A model generated the notes under the pieces. It worked only from the letters and a program-made list of their open reading frames with translations. It was not told the DNA's origin and searched no databases. The position numbers and the translations under genes were made by a program. Shown piece by piece: positions 17,636 to 25,634 of a stretch of DNA of 53,719 nucleotides. Source of the stretch: Acidobacteriota bacterium (GTDB lineage Bacteria; Acidobacteriota; Terriglobia; Bryobacterales; Bryobacteraceae); NCBI GenBank assembly GCA_016213775.1, contig JACQZR010000287.1:1-53719 (forward strand), given 5' to 3'. Numbering within the stretch: position 1 is the stretch's first letter; each line of letters begins with the position of its first letter.

Positions 17636-18766
17636 CTACCGCATGATCCCTGTGTGCCCGGTGGAATAGCGTCCTGGCTGCGGCCAAACACACAGCCCGT
17701 GCGGGTTCCTTCCCACGGGAATCTTCGCAATCAGCTTTCCGGTGGAAGTGTCGATGGCATACACCACGTGGTGATAGCGGCCGGAAATCCAGAAGACCTT
17801 GCCATCCGCCGACAGGTTGCCCATGTCAGGGCTGCCGCCCCCCGGAATCTCCCACCTTTTGGCGACCTTGCGCGTTGCCAGGTCGATCAGGCTGATGGTC
17901 CCTTCTTTCCGATTAGTGACGTACAGGTACTTGAAGTCCTTGCTGACGTACAAGCCGTGCGCGTTCTTCCCGGTGGGAAGGAACCCAATCACCTTCATCG
18001 CATCGCCATCCACCAGGTGTACCCCGTGCGCGTCCATGTCCGCCACGTAGAAGACCTTGCCGTCCGGCGACAGCTTGATGTCCTGTGGCATGCCGCCGCC
18101 CGGCACGGCGAGTTTGCCAACGAACTTCATTGCCGCAGTATCGATCTTCACCAGTTCTCCAGAAAACTCACACGTCGCCAGGAAGTACTTTCCGTCCGCG
18201 GAGAAGTCGAGGTGGTCCACACCTTTGCATGGCACCGGCACGCTCTTCACCAGCGAAAAAGTCTTCGGATTGCGGAAATCGAGCCTCTTCAACCGCTCGG
18301 CTACAATGATGGCGTGCTTGCCGTCGGGAGTGTAGTACATGTTGTAGGGGTCGGCCACCCGGATCGTCTTTACGAACAGCCCCGTCTTCGGATCAATCTG
18401 CGTTAACGTATCGTTGAGATCGTTGGTCGCGTACAGCATGTTCAGGTCATAGGAAGGGACCACGTGCTGCGGCTCCTTGCCCGCGGGTATGGTGCGGATC
18501 ACGGCCATCTTCACCGGATCAATCACAGTCACCGAATTGCCTTGCGCGTTTGGCACGTAGATCAACTGCGGATGGTTGCGGATCCAGGGTTGGATCTTGT
18601 CGGGGGTGGTTTCGGAATAGATGTTACGCGGATCAATCACCGGCGGCATCCCTGGCAATGTGTCGATCTTCGCGGACTGTGCATGAACAGTCGATTCCGG
18701 CGACCAGAGGTTGCATCCAGTCAGCAACAAAGCAGTGGAGAGTAAGCAGGCAAACGTTGGTTTCAT
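17636..18766 (-). CDS. YVTN-type beta-propeller lipoprotein
   Basis: 376 residues. The start MKPTFACLLSTALLLTGCN has a lipobox (LLTGC), so the protein is probably lipid-anchored. About seven repeats of 40-45 residues follow, with the typical pattern of name/ID strand plus SPDGK or SADGK turns and YVTN-like strands (LIYVPNAQGNSVTVID, YLYVTNRKEGTISLID, HGLYVSKDFKY). Such propellers bind ligands or act near surface enzymes; no catalytic residues are evident. It converges on the enolase cluster and has its own promoter region upstream of 18766. Confidence 0.88.
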   Translation of the reverse strand: MKPTFACLLSTALLLTGCNLWSPESTVHAQSAKIDTLPGMPPVIDPRNIYSETTPDKIQPWIRNHPQLIYVPNAQGNSVTVIDPVKMAVIRTIPAGKEPQHVVPSYDLNMLYATNDLNDTLTQIDPKTGLFVKTIRVADPYNMYYTPDGKHAIIVAERLKRLDFRNPKTFSLVKSVPVPCKGVDHLDFSADGKYFLATCEFSGELVKIDTAAMKFVGKLAVPGGGMPQDIKLSPDGKVFYVADMDAHGVHLVDGDAMKVIGFLPTGKNAHGLYVSKDFKYLYVTNRKEGTISLIDLATRKVAKRWEIPGGGSPDMGNLSADGKVFWISGRYHHVVYAIDTSTGKLIAKIPVGRNPHGLCVWPQPGRYSTGHTGIMR

Positions 18767-18962
18767 CGTCGGGTGACTCGCTAGGGGGGGGAGTAGAGCT
18801 CCAGGTCAGGGGTAGTACGGTCGTCCCACCTGCCCTCGCCCCTTATGGTACCATCTGAGTTCGCAAGCCTCACCGGGCCCTCCCCGAAGCGTTGGGTTGA
18901 TGGAAGTTGTTGGAGTAGGTCGCAGTTCTCCCCAATTCAGAGACAGGAGTTGTTTAGCGAAG

Positions 18963-19742
18963 ATGAAGTTGAAGGCGGAAATCCTGCAGTTGTCCGCATT
19001 GCGGCTCAGCAGGGGAATTTCTCTGGAAGCTATCGCAGACCAGACCAAGATCTCGGTCTACTATCTGCGGGCAATCGAAGATTGGGACTTGGCAAAGCTG
19101 CCCGGAGGCGTCTATCGTGACAACTTCATCAAGCAGTATGCCGGCGCCATTGACACCGACCTTGCCGAAGAGCTGTCCTTCAAACTGGCCAAGGCCTCGC
19201 GCGAAGAGGCCGAGTCGGAAGCCAGTTCGGCGGCGCAGCATTCCCTGCTACGGAGCATCAAGGAGACAATCGCCCGTGGCGCAACGTTGTTATTCCTGCT
19301 TGGATCAGCCGGAACCGCCTGGGGCGACGACGCTCCCAACACCGCCAAGGTCCGCGTGGACGATCCACGCTACCAGGCGCTGCGGAACTTCTTTGACAAG
19401 TACAAGTGCCCCATCACCAACCTTGCCGGCGCTTTTCTCGAAGCGGCCGACCGGCACGGGTTGGACTGGCGCCTTCTGCCGAGCATCGTATTTCTGGAGA
19501 CGGGCGGTGGCAAACAGGCCCCGCTCAAGAATCTCATGGGTTGGAATTCCGGGCGCACCCGGTTTCAAACGCAGGAGCAGGGGATTCATTTCGTCGCCGA
19601 ACGGCTGGCCAATGCGCCAATCTACGCTGGCAAGGATACGAGGACAAAGCTGCGCATCTACAATCCCGCCAACAAACAGTATGCTCAGCGCGTCCTGGCA
19701 GTGATGGAGCAGTTGATGCCGTCTGCCCTCGCCAGCCGCTGA
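18963..19742 (+). CDS. RodZ-like HTH, membrane helix and lysozyme-like domain fused
   Basis: 259 residues. Residues 1-75 are a helix-turn-helix of the RodZ/HTH_25 type (RLSRGISLEAIADQTKISVY, YLRAIEDWDLAKLPGGVYRD). A hydrophobic segment (ATLLFLLGSAGTAW, about 108-122) would cross the membrane. The C-terminal half (LRNFFDKY ... DWRLLPSIVFLETGGGK ... LMGWNSG) looks like a lysozyme/glucosaminidase-like domain with a plausible catalytic Glu in FLETGGG and ends in a VAERLAN segment. This would place a cell-wall-cleaving or -sensing domain outside and a DNA/partner-binding domain inside. Start chosen at ATG 18963, where the HTH begins and after an AGGAG; the frame is open to 18897 but that extension has no domain character. 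Confidence 0.8.
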   Translation: MKLKAEILQLSALRLSRGISLEAIADQTKISVYYLRAIEDWDLAKLPGGVYRDNFIKQYAGAIDTDLAEELSFKLAKASREEAESEASSAAQHSLLRSIKETIARGATLLFLLGSAGTAWGDDAPNTAKVRVDDPRYQALRNFFDKYKCPITNLAGAFLEAADRHGLDWRLLPSIVFLETGGGKQAPLKNLMGWNSGRTRFQTQEQGIHFVAERLANAPIYAGKDTRTKLRIYNPANKQYAQRVLAVMEQLMPSALASR

Positions 19743-19759
19743 TCAGACGCGCGACGCTC

Positions 19760-19791
19760 AAAAAATGCCGGGCGCTGGTCGGGCGCCCGGC
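19760..19791 (-). terminator. Intrinsic terminator of the MoeA-like gene
   Basis: GCCGGGCGC (19767-19775) and GCGCCCGGC (19783-19791) form a 9-base GC-rich stem around a 7-base loop. On the minus strand the stem is followed after two bases by six T (19760-19765). It lies 58 bases beyond the stop of the gene that ends at 19849. Confidence 0.8.
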
Positions 19792-19848
19792 TGAGGAGCA
19801 CCCACACGCCGCTCGGAGGTAACGGCTTGTGGTAGTGGAGGAGAACGA

Positions 19849-20820
19849 CTAGGCCAACAATCCGCCGTGACCGAGGCAGGCGATTTCCCAACCTGACACC
19901 CGGTAGCGTGCAAGAACCGGCGGCAAAACTAAATCCACTACGTTCGGCTTGGCCGAACGAAAACACCCCGGTGCCGAGATGACCGGTATGTCCTCTTTAT
20001 ATCCTAGCAGAAAAAGGTTGCCTGGCTCCACTGGAGCAAGAAATCGCTCAAGGTGGGAACCGATCCTGGCCATTGCCCGGCCGATCACGTCCTCCGGACC
20101 GGCTGGCGCCGTCGTCGATGCGATAAGAATTCCTGTTGGTTTAGCCCGTAACAGATGTTGGAGGGCCCGTGCGATGGAGGCTTCATCCTCCACTGCCGTC
20201 AGTGCGTAGCTGGGCGCGGTTCCAAAGCGTTCCAGCCGCTGATGCATGATGTTTTCAAAGAGCTGCCGCGCTCTTGAGCCGTCCACCGGATCCGAGTACA
20301 GCACCGCCACTGAGGGTTGCCGGATGGGTCTCGCCTGTAGAATGGGACCGCGCTCCTTCAGGATAGTCACCACGGCTTCCAGTTGCGACTGGGCAATGGC
20401 GAACGGCGCGCTTTTGACAGTCGCAATCCGTTGCCCCGCTTTGGCAAAACTGAAATTCACCATCGTGCTGATGACAATGCTCGCCGTGCAGTTGATCTGC
20501 TTCAGCAATTCGTCGTCAACCAGCACGCAGCAGTCTTCCGTTGCCACGAGGTTTGCGCGCCCGCCGGCAGCAAGCCGGATCTCCAACCCACCGCACCCCA
20601 ATTCCTCGCCAACCCGGACAACGGCGTCGTCTTCGCTCACCTCCCCGAACTCCAGTTCGGTAACCCACACTTGCTCCATCCCTTCGTTAGTCAGCAGGCG
20701 GACGTCCTCTTCGCTTAGAACATGGCCTTTTGCGAGCAGCTTCTTGCCGCCAGGCCGGAAAATCGTGTTGCAGAGGATTCTACCCATCGACTCCCTGATG
20801 TCAACGGTTTGTGCCTTCAT
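19849..20820 (-). CDS. MoeA-like molybdopterin-binding-domain protein
   Basis: 323 residues. The N-terminal part (AQTVDIRESMGRIL, PGGKKLLAKGHVLSEEDVRLL) is the short MoeA-like lead found in proteins with a molybdopterin-binding domain; the central domain has VAVLYSDPVDGSRARQLFE, and the end carries VEPGNLFLLGY, IPVISAPGCFRSAKPN and VDLVLPPVLA. It may bind a nucleotide or molybdopterin precursor, but true MoeA is about 400 residues and other Mo-cofactor genes are absent, so its role is open. AGGAG precedes the ATG. It lies downstream of the arg genes with a 154-base AT-rich gap and ends at an intrinsic terminator. Confidence 0.8.
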   Translation of the reverse strand: MKAQTVDIRESMGRILCNTIFRPGGKKLLAKGHVLSEEDVRLLTNEGMEQVWVTELEFGEVSEDDAVVRVGEELGCGGLEIRLAAGGRANLVATEDCCVLVDDELLKQINCTASIVISTMVNFSFAKAGQRIATVKSAPFAIAQSQLEAVVTILKERGPILQARPIRQPSVAVLYSDPVDGSRARQLFENIMHQRLERFGTAPSYALTAVEDEASIARALQHLLRAKPTGILIASTTAPAGPEDVIGRAMARIGSHLERFLAPVEPGNLFLLGYKEDIPVISAPGCFRSAKPNVVDLVLPPVLARYRVSGWEIACLGHGGLLA

Positions 20821-20974
20821 CCTTACTACTCCTGTCCAAGTGAGTGCCGCGTTTAACTCCCTTACGGCTCCTCACACCCTTTAGTCACTTGAGCAGGGAA
20901 TTGTTCTCATCCTTTTCAACACTTTTTTAAGAAAAAATGAAAAAAGATGAATATCTCTGGTTTGGATAGACCCC

Positions 20975-21511
20975 TCAGTGCCGGAGTACTGGGAAGGGCA
21001 CCAAGTCAGGTACTGCCTTATCGCTCTCGATGCGATAATCGGACCGCAGCGGCTTTAGCATCGCGATTTCGTCGCAGGCCTGGAATTTTGGGCACCGAAG
21101 GCAGTCTTTCCAGGCTTTTAGTGGTAGTTCTCCACGCTCCACTTCGCGGTAACCCATCTTACTAAAGAAGCCGGGCACGTAGGTGAACGCGAACAGAGCG
21201 TGCAGGCCGTAGGACTCGGCCTCTGACTCCAATGCCTGCATCAGGACGGCCCCAATGCCACTCTTCTGAACAGTGGAATCGACTGCCAGCGAACGTATTT
21301 CTGCGAACTTTGCTGAATAAAAATGGAGCGCTCCACAACCGATCAAACGTTCTCCGTCACACACCACCATGAAATCGCGGACATTCTCAGCTAATTCGAA
21401 CTCGGTCCGTGGGAGCATTATACCCTTGGCAGCAAAGGAGTTGATCAGTTTCAACACCGCTGGGATATCCTGCATTCCCGCTTTTCTGGCGACAAGGCCG
21501 TGCGTTGCCAT
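20975..21511 (-). CDS. argA: N-acetylglutamate synthase, short GNAT form
   Basis: 178 residues, a GNAT acetyltransferase: ARKAGMQDIPAVLKLI at the start, LIGCGALHFYSAKFAEIRSL, and the acetyl-CoA loop VQKSGIGAVLM; FFSKMGYREVERGELP follows. It makes N-acetylglutamate from glutamate and acetyl-CoA, the first step of arginine synthesis. The long C-terminal tail has CLRCPKFQACDE as in short ArgA proteins. The ATG follows the argB TAG with no gap, so the assignment rests on both sequence and operon. No argJ is nearby. Confidence 0.83.
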   Translation of the reverse strand: MATHGLVARKAGMQDIPAVLKLINSFAAKGIMLPRTEFELAENVRDFMVVCDGERLIGCGALHFYSAKFAEIRSLAVDSTVQKSGIGAVLMQALESEAESYGLHALFAFTYVPGFFSKMGYREVERGELPLKAWKDCLRCPKFQACDEIAMLKPLRSDYRIESDKAVPDLVPFPVLRH

Positions 21512-22288
21512 CTAGCTGCCACCTTCCGGGACCAACCGGGTACCGATTTGCTCCCCAGCCAATATGTCTGTTACAACGTTCGTACGAGCTCCGGGCGCGA
21601 TTATCACCTCGCCCACACCTTTCGCCAGTCCTTCGCAGGCGGCATTCAGCTTAGCCTGCATACCACCCGTAGCAATCCCCATTTGAATCAGTCTATTGCA
21701 CTGCGAAGGAGTCAACGTGGGAATAGGCCCCTCCGGCCCCTTCACTCCATCGACATCTGTAAGAAAGAGTAGCCTGTCTGCTCGGAATCCCGCCGCGCAT
21801 GCTACAGCCATCTGATCAGCGTTGACATTATATATGTTGCCTTGACGGTCGCCGCCAACACAGGCTATTACAGGAAGGTAGCGATTCGCGGTCAGCAATT
21901 CCAGCAATTCGCCGTTGGACTTCACGACGCGTCCCACTGCCCCAAGTTCCGGACGAAGCTGCTCGGTCTCTGTGATACCGGCGTCGATTCCTGTTAACCC
22001 TACTGCCAATGACCCGGATTGAACAAAGGACGCCACCAGCTCGTGGTTCACGGTTCCCGCAAACACCTTCAGTACAGCGTCAACCACTTCGGGCGACGTT
22101 ACCCGCAGCCCATCCACGAATTTGCTCTCCACTCCGCGTTCCGTAAGAAACCGGGTCATTTGCTTACCGCCGCCATGTACCACCACCATCTGGTACGTGT
22201 TCGCCACTGCGGCAAGCTCTCCAGTCAGCCGGGCACGCTCTGTTGGATTATCCAACAATGTACCCCCAAGTTTCACGAGAATTCTCAT
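21512..22288 (-). CDS. argB: Acetylglutamate kinase
   Basis: 258 residues, complete amino-acid kinase fold. VKLGGTLLDN gives the N-terminal phosphate loop, VVVHGGGKQMT binds substrate, FVDGLRVTSPEVVD is the family signature, and VYNVNADQ-type (IYNVNADQMAVACAAGF) plus GGMQAKLNAA close the site. It phosphorylates N-acetylglutamate with ATP, step two of arginine synthesis, in the cytoplasm. Its ATG overlaps the argC stop by four bases, and its TAG abuts the argA ATG. Confidence 0.96.
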   Translation of the reverse strand: MRILVKLGGTLLDNPTERARLTGELAAVANTYQMVVVHGGGKQMTRFLTERGVESKFVDGLRVTSPEVVDAVLKVFAGTVNHELVASFVQSGSLAVGLTGIDAGITETEQLRPELGAVGRVVKSNGELLELLTANRYLPVIACVGGDRQGNIYNVNADQMAVACAAGFRADRLLFLTDVDGVKGPEGPIPTLTPSQCNRLIQMGIATGGMQAKLNAACEGLAKGVGEVIIAPGARTNVVTDILAGEQIGTRLVPEGGS

Positions 22289-23292
22289 AGGAGGCCCGCC
22301 TCTTCAGCCAGCCCCAGGACCAGATTCATGTTCTGGATAGCCTGTCCGGCCGCACCCTTGGTCAGGTTGTCGATGACGCTCACCACAACCGCCCGTCCCG
22401 TCGCCTTGTCCCACTTCAAGCCGATGTCACAGAAGTTGGTTCGCTGAATAGCCTGCAAGTCGGGTACCTGTCCGGCGTCGTATATACGGACAAACTGTTC
22501 TCCTGCATAGCGTTTCTCGTAGATCGCCACCAGTTCCGCGGCATCCCCGATTCCTTGCGTCCGGAAATAAATGGTTTCCAGAATCCCCCTGTCCAGCGGT
22601 AATAGGTGGGCGGTGAAGCTGAATTGCTGCTCCTCGATCCCTGAAGTGAGAAGCACCTCGGGCACATGACGGTGATCCAGGAGGGAATAAGCCGAGAAAT
22701 TCTCCGCTACTTCGCAGAAGCTGGTCTTCAGGCTTGGCTTGCGACCGGCACCGCTTACCCCGGATTTCGCATCGCAAACGATTCCATGCGACAGATCCAC
22801 TACGCCCGCTTCCACCAGCGGCCGGATGGCCAGGTTCGCCGCAGTCGGGTAACAGCCGGGGTTCGACACGAGTCGTGCGCTCCGGACCGCTTCCCGGTTG
22901 AACTCCGGCAATCCGTACGCAGCCTCCGCCAGCAAACCGGCCTGCGTGTGCTCTTCCTTGTACCAGCGCTTGTAGTTGTCCACCGTGCGCAGCCGGAATG
23001 CCCCGCTCAGATCCACCACTTTGGCGCCTGCCTCCAGGATCCAAGGAGTCACTTCCATGGATACCTCCGGCGGCGTGGCCAGAAACACCACCTGTAACCC
23101 GTGCTCGCGGACGGCTTCCCTGGCGCACCCGATTCGCGCCGGCCCTCGGTGACCGCGGGGACGCGGCCGGTCGTGCGAATCGGCACGATGTTCCATCAGG
23201 AGGACTTCGATTTCCGAACGTGGGGTCAGCAGGCGAACAAGTTCCTCGCCGCTGTAGCCGCGAAAGCCGACAATGCCTACGGGGTGTCTCAT
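22285..23292 (-). CDS. argC: N-acetyl-gamma-glutamyl-phosphate reductase
   Basis: 335 residues. A Rossmann start (VGIVGFRGYSGEELVRLL) is followed by the catalytic Cys in SNPGCYPTA and the His in LDHRHVPE; KSGVSGAGRKPS is conserved. It reduces acetylglutamyl phosphate to the semialdehyde with NADPH, step three of arginine synthesis. First gene of argC-argB-argA, with coupled overlaps. A palindrome of ARG-box type lies 3 bases before its ATG, so arginine repression is likely. The segment HRADSHDRPRPRGHRG is more basic than usual. Confidence 0.95.
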   Translation of the reverse strand: MRHPVGIVGFRGYSGEELVRLLTPRSEIEVLLMEHRADSHDRPRPRGHRGPARIGCAREAVREHGLQVVFLATPPEVSMEVTPWILEAGAKVVDLSGAFRLRTVDNYKRWYKEEHTQAGLLAEAAYGLPEFNREAVRSARLVSNPGCYPTAANLAIRPLVEAGVVDLSHGIVCDAKSGVSGAGRKPSLKTSFCEVAENFSAYSLLDHRHVPEVLLTSGIEEQQFSFTAHLLPLDRGILETIYFRTQGIGDAAELVAIYEKRYAGEQFVRIYDAGQVPDLQAIQRTNFCDIGLKWDKATGRAVVVSVIDNLTKGAAGQAIQNMNLVLGLAEEAGLL

Positions 23293-23295
23293 GAC

Positions 23296-23321
23296 TAATT
23301 ATTCATCCAAGTGAATAATTA
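23296..23321 (-). promoter_or_regulatory. ARG-box-like palindrome before argC
   Basis: TAATTATTCA (23296-23305) and TGAATAATTA (23312-23321) are exact reverse complements around TCCAAG. The TATTCA / TGAATA halves are those of ArgR/AhrC boxes. The element ends 3 bases before the argC start and would overlap any promoter there. Function inferred; no argR gene is in the window. Confidence 0.7.
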
Positions 23322-23341
23322 TACCATGCGGCGCATGGCTG

Positions 23342-23845
23342 CTAGCGCTGTTCCGCCACCGATTTCTCCGCCAGGTCCCCCAGAACCGGCAGCTTGTAGC
23401 TCTGGTGCTGTGACACCTTCACCAGCATCCAGATCCAGGCCACGAACAGCACAGCTTTCAGCATGCCGCCGACGGCGTGAGTGGAATCACTGAATCGAAA
23501 CATGGGGCTTAGCACCCAGTCCACCAACAGCCAGGCAATGAACAGGTAGAGACCCTGGAAGGCGTGAAAGCGGGTTGCATGGTCGTCGCGAAACTTCTCC
23601 GTCGCCAGCACCACCAGGCAAGGCACCCAGCCGATGACGGGGATGTAGCAGAGGATGGATGCCGTGTGCGCACTCAAGTCGCCGACGTTCAACCCACTGG
23701 ACTTGGCCCCACTCTGCTGGCTCGCCGCCTGACTCGCGGATGGCGGGCGGCTGGTACGAGGGGCGTTGGGCTGAGCCGAGCCACAGCTCCCGCAGTATTG
23801 ATCGCGGTCGCCGATGCTATTGCCGCATTGTGTGCAGTAGGGCAT
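23342..23845 (-). CDS. Zinc-ribbon DUF4870-like membrane protein
   Basis: 167 residues. An N-terminal zinc ribbon (YCTQCGNSIGDRDQYCGSCG, two CxxC pairs) is followed by a low-complexity linker rich in Ser, Ala and Gln and then the DUF4870 region: ASILCYIPVIGWVPCLVVLA, DDHATRFHAFQGLYLF and two more hydrophobic segments. It is probably an inner-membrane protein with a cytoplasmic zinc finger. Function of the family is unknown. It is separated from argC by 49 bases, transcribed in the same direction, upstream of it. Confidence 0.85.
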   Translation of the reverse strand: MPYCTQCGNSIGDRDQYCGSCGSAQPNAPRTSRPPSASQAASQQSGAKSSGLNVGDLSAHTASILCYIPVIGWVPCLVVLATEKFRDDHATRFHAFQGLYLFIAWLLVDWVLSPMFRFSDSTHAVGGMLKAVLFVAWIWMLVKVSQHQSYKLPVLGDLAEKSVAEQR

Positions 23846-23908
23846 TGCTCAGTCTCTGCCAACTCATACGTTACACGACCCTACGGAGTTCCCGCAAAGC
23901 CCAATCGC

Positions 23909-24070
23909 TTAGTTCGCGTTCATCTGGTACCAGATCATCGCCCCGATAATCGTGGCCAGCACACCGAAGACTACCAGCTTCAGGCAGCCCGATGCCACAA
24001 ACGTCACCACTTTGAACGCCACCCACAGCAGCAGCAGCGAAATGACGACAATCACGATCGATGACAACAT
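23909..24070 (-). CDS. 53-residue two-helix membrane protein
   Basis: Start chosen at ATG 24070 (the frame is open upstream but the extension overlaps the LacI gene without family character). The peptide is almost wholly hydrophobic: residues 3-22 (SIVIVVISLLLLWVAFKVV) and 29-47 (VASGCLKLVVFGVLATIIGA), ending YQMNAN. A weak GCAGGA precedes it. Its start codon lies 7 bases below the end of the lacI-type gene, in the same direction. No family or function recognised. Confidence 0.6.
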   Translation of the reverse strand: MLSSIVIVVISLLLLWVAFKVVTFVASGCLKLVVFGVLATIIGAMIWYQMNAN

Positions 24071-24077
24071 GATCCTG

Positions 24078-25079
24078 CTATTGTGGCACGCCCGCGGGGG
24101 CCGTCGATTGGCGTACAACCAACTCCGGCTCCACCACCACCTCATGCCCGGTTGCAGAAGCGCGATCGGAGTCGGCGGTTAGAGCCTCAAACACCAAGTG
24201 GCCAATGCGGTCGCGCGGGATATGCACCGTGGTCAACGCGGGGTAGCAGTACTCCGCCAGCGTGATGTCATCGAATCCGGTGACGGACACATCCTCAGGT
24301 ACTCGCATTCCCCGTTCCCGCAGCTCGCGAAGCACACCCAGAGCCATGAAGTCGTTCACGCAGATGATGGCGGTAGGGCGGTAACCCGAATCGAGCAACT
24401 CCCGCGCGGCCTCGCGGCCACCATCCGGCCCATCCTGATTCACCACCGTACGATACTCCGTGCCTTCATAGGATGGCGCGGTGTCGGTAAACGTCTTCTC
24501 GCGCTCGCTAGTCGGACCGAGCGTGGAGTGGTGCCCGATGAAGGCCAGCTTCCGGTGGCCGAGCCCATGCAGGTACTTCACTACCTCCTCGATCCCCCGG
24601 CGGTAGTTGACGCGGATATTGGAAATCTTCGGCTTCACGATCCCGACATCGTAGAACACAACGGGAATGTTGCTGCGCTCCAGCTCCAGGATCAGATCCG
24701 GCTCCATCTCCGACACGATCACCGCCAGCCCGCCGACGCGCCGTCCGATCATCAGACGCACGCTGTTGAGCAACTGCTCCGGATTGTAGCCGGTGTTGGC
24801 GGCGACAAGCTCGTATCCACGGGCATGGGCATCGGCTTCCAATGTCCTGAAAACATCAAAGAAGAAGGGATTCTCCAGGTTGGACGCGATCATTCCCAAA
24901 GTCCGGTTCTTGCCTCCGGCCAGCGACCTCGCATTCAGGTTCGGATAGTAGTTCAGATCCGCCACTGCCTTCATCACGCGTGCCCGCGTGGCCGGCTTTA
25001 CGACATCAAGATTGTTCAGTACGCGCGACACAGTGGCCGTGGACACACGCGCCCGCTTTGCGACGGCTTCTAGATTCAT
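24078..25079 (-). CDS. LacI-family transcriptional regulator
   Basis: 333 residues. The N-terminal helix-turn-helix (LEAVAKRARVSTATVSRVLN) and hinge helix (NARSLAGGKNRT) are typical, followed by a periplasmic-binding-type sugar sensor: LGMIASNLENPFFFDVF, IPVVFYDVG, HRKLAFIGHHSTLG and PEDVSVTGFDDITLAEY. It would repress carbohydrate genes until a sugar binds. No sugar transporter is adjacent, so its targets may be elsewhere. ATG 25079 starts the HTH directly; the TTG 18 bases earlier adds nothing recognisable. Confidence 0.93.
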   Translation of the reverse strand: MNLEAVAKRARVSTATVSRVLNNLDVVKPATRARVMKAVADLNYYPNLNARSLAGGKNRTLGMIASNLENPFFFDVFRTLEADAHARGYELVAANTGYNPEQLLNSVRLMIGRRVGGLAVIVSEMEPDLILELERSNIPVVFYDVGIVKPKISNIRVNYRRGIEEVVKYLHGLGHRKLAFIGHHSTLGPTSEREKTFTDTAPSYEGTEYRTVVNQDGPDGGREAARELLDSGYRPTAIICVNDFMALGVLRELRERGMRVPEDVSVTGFDDITLAEYCYPALTTVHIPRDRIGHLVFEALTADSDRASATGHEVVVEPELVVRQSTAPAGVPQ

Positions 25080-25186
25080 TGTCTTGGGACTCAGCAACGG
25101 AGCCGGGCAGCGAAGCGTTGGTTGCGCGAAGTTGCCAGCTAGAAACCATTGTACACGTGGCCATTGTGGTTAAGTCCCACACCTGC

Positions 25187-25192
25187 TATCCT
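25187..25192 (+). promoter_or_regulatory. -10-like hexamer of the DUF1801 gene
   Basis: TATCCT, 8 bases before ATG 25201, with no Shine-Dalgarno between. Consistent with a very short or absent leader. Confidence 0.35.
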
Positions 25193-25200
25193 CTACTCCC

Positions 25201-25608
25201 ATGATCAAGCCGACGAACGCCGCCACCGTCGAGGACTACATCGATCAAATCGACGAACCGAGAAAATCTGAAATTCAAGCTTTGCACGGTCTCATTCGCA
25301 AGGCGTTCCCTAAACTGGAGCCGCGCATCGTTTACGGTATGATCGGCTACGGTTCGTATCACTACAAGTACGCAAGCGGCCGCGAAGGAGACTTCCCCAA
25401 CGTCGCGCTCGCCAGCCAGAAGCAGTACATCTCGGTTTACGTCTGCCCCGCTGAGGACGGCGTCTACACCATCGAGCGACGTAAAGCGGTACTCCCCAGA
25501 GCCAACATCGGCAAGAGCTGTATCCGTTTCAAGCGCCTTCAGGACATCGACCAGAAGACGCTTGTCGCCATAATGAAAGAGAGAGTGAAAGTCACGAAGG
25601 GGAAGTAA
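25201..25608 (+). CDS. DUF1801-family protein
   Basis: 135 residues. TVEDYIDQIDEPRKSEIQAL, PKLEPRIVYGMIGYGSYHYK and SVYVCPAEDGVYTIE match the DUF1801 fold (YdhG-like), small cytoplasmic proteins sometimes discussed in iron binding and often adjacent to unrelated genes. The C-terminal KSCIRFKRLQDIDQKTL is conserved in the family. Function unknown. It is 26 bases before the acyl-CoA dehydrogenase, but that gene seems to have its own promoter. Confidence 0.88.
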   Translation: MIKPTNAATVEDYIDQIDEPRKSEIQALHGLIRKAFPKLEPRIVYGMIGYGSYHYKYASGREGDFPNVALASQKQYISVYVCPAEDGVYTIERRKAVLPRANIGKSCIRFKRLQDIDQKTLVAIMKERVKVTKGK

Positions 25609-25622
25609 CGTACGGAACGCGT

Positions 25623-25628
25623 TAGAAT
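25623..25628 (+). promoter_or_regulatory. -10-like hexamer of the acyl-CoA dehydrogenase gene
   Basis: TAGAAT exactly 6 bases before ATG 25635. The intervening CCTGGA is no plausible ribosome site, so a leaderless mRNA is likely. Confidence 0.5.
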
Positions 25629-25634
25629 CCTGGA

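Noticed and set aside
24198-25073. Open frame antisense to the LacI-type gene
   Set aside because: No motif and no start signal; the LacI gene is complete.
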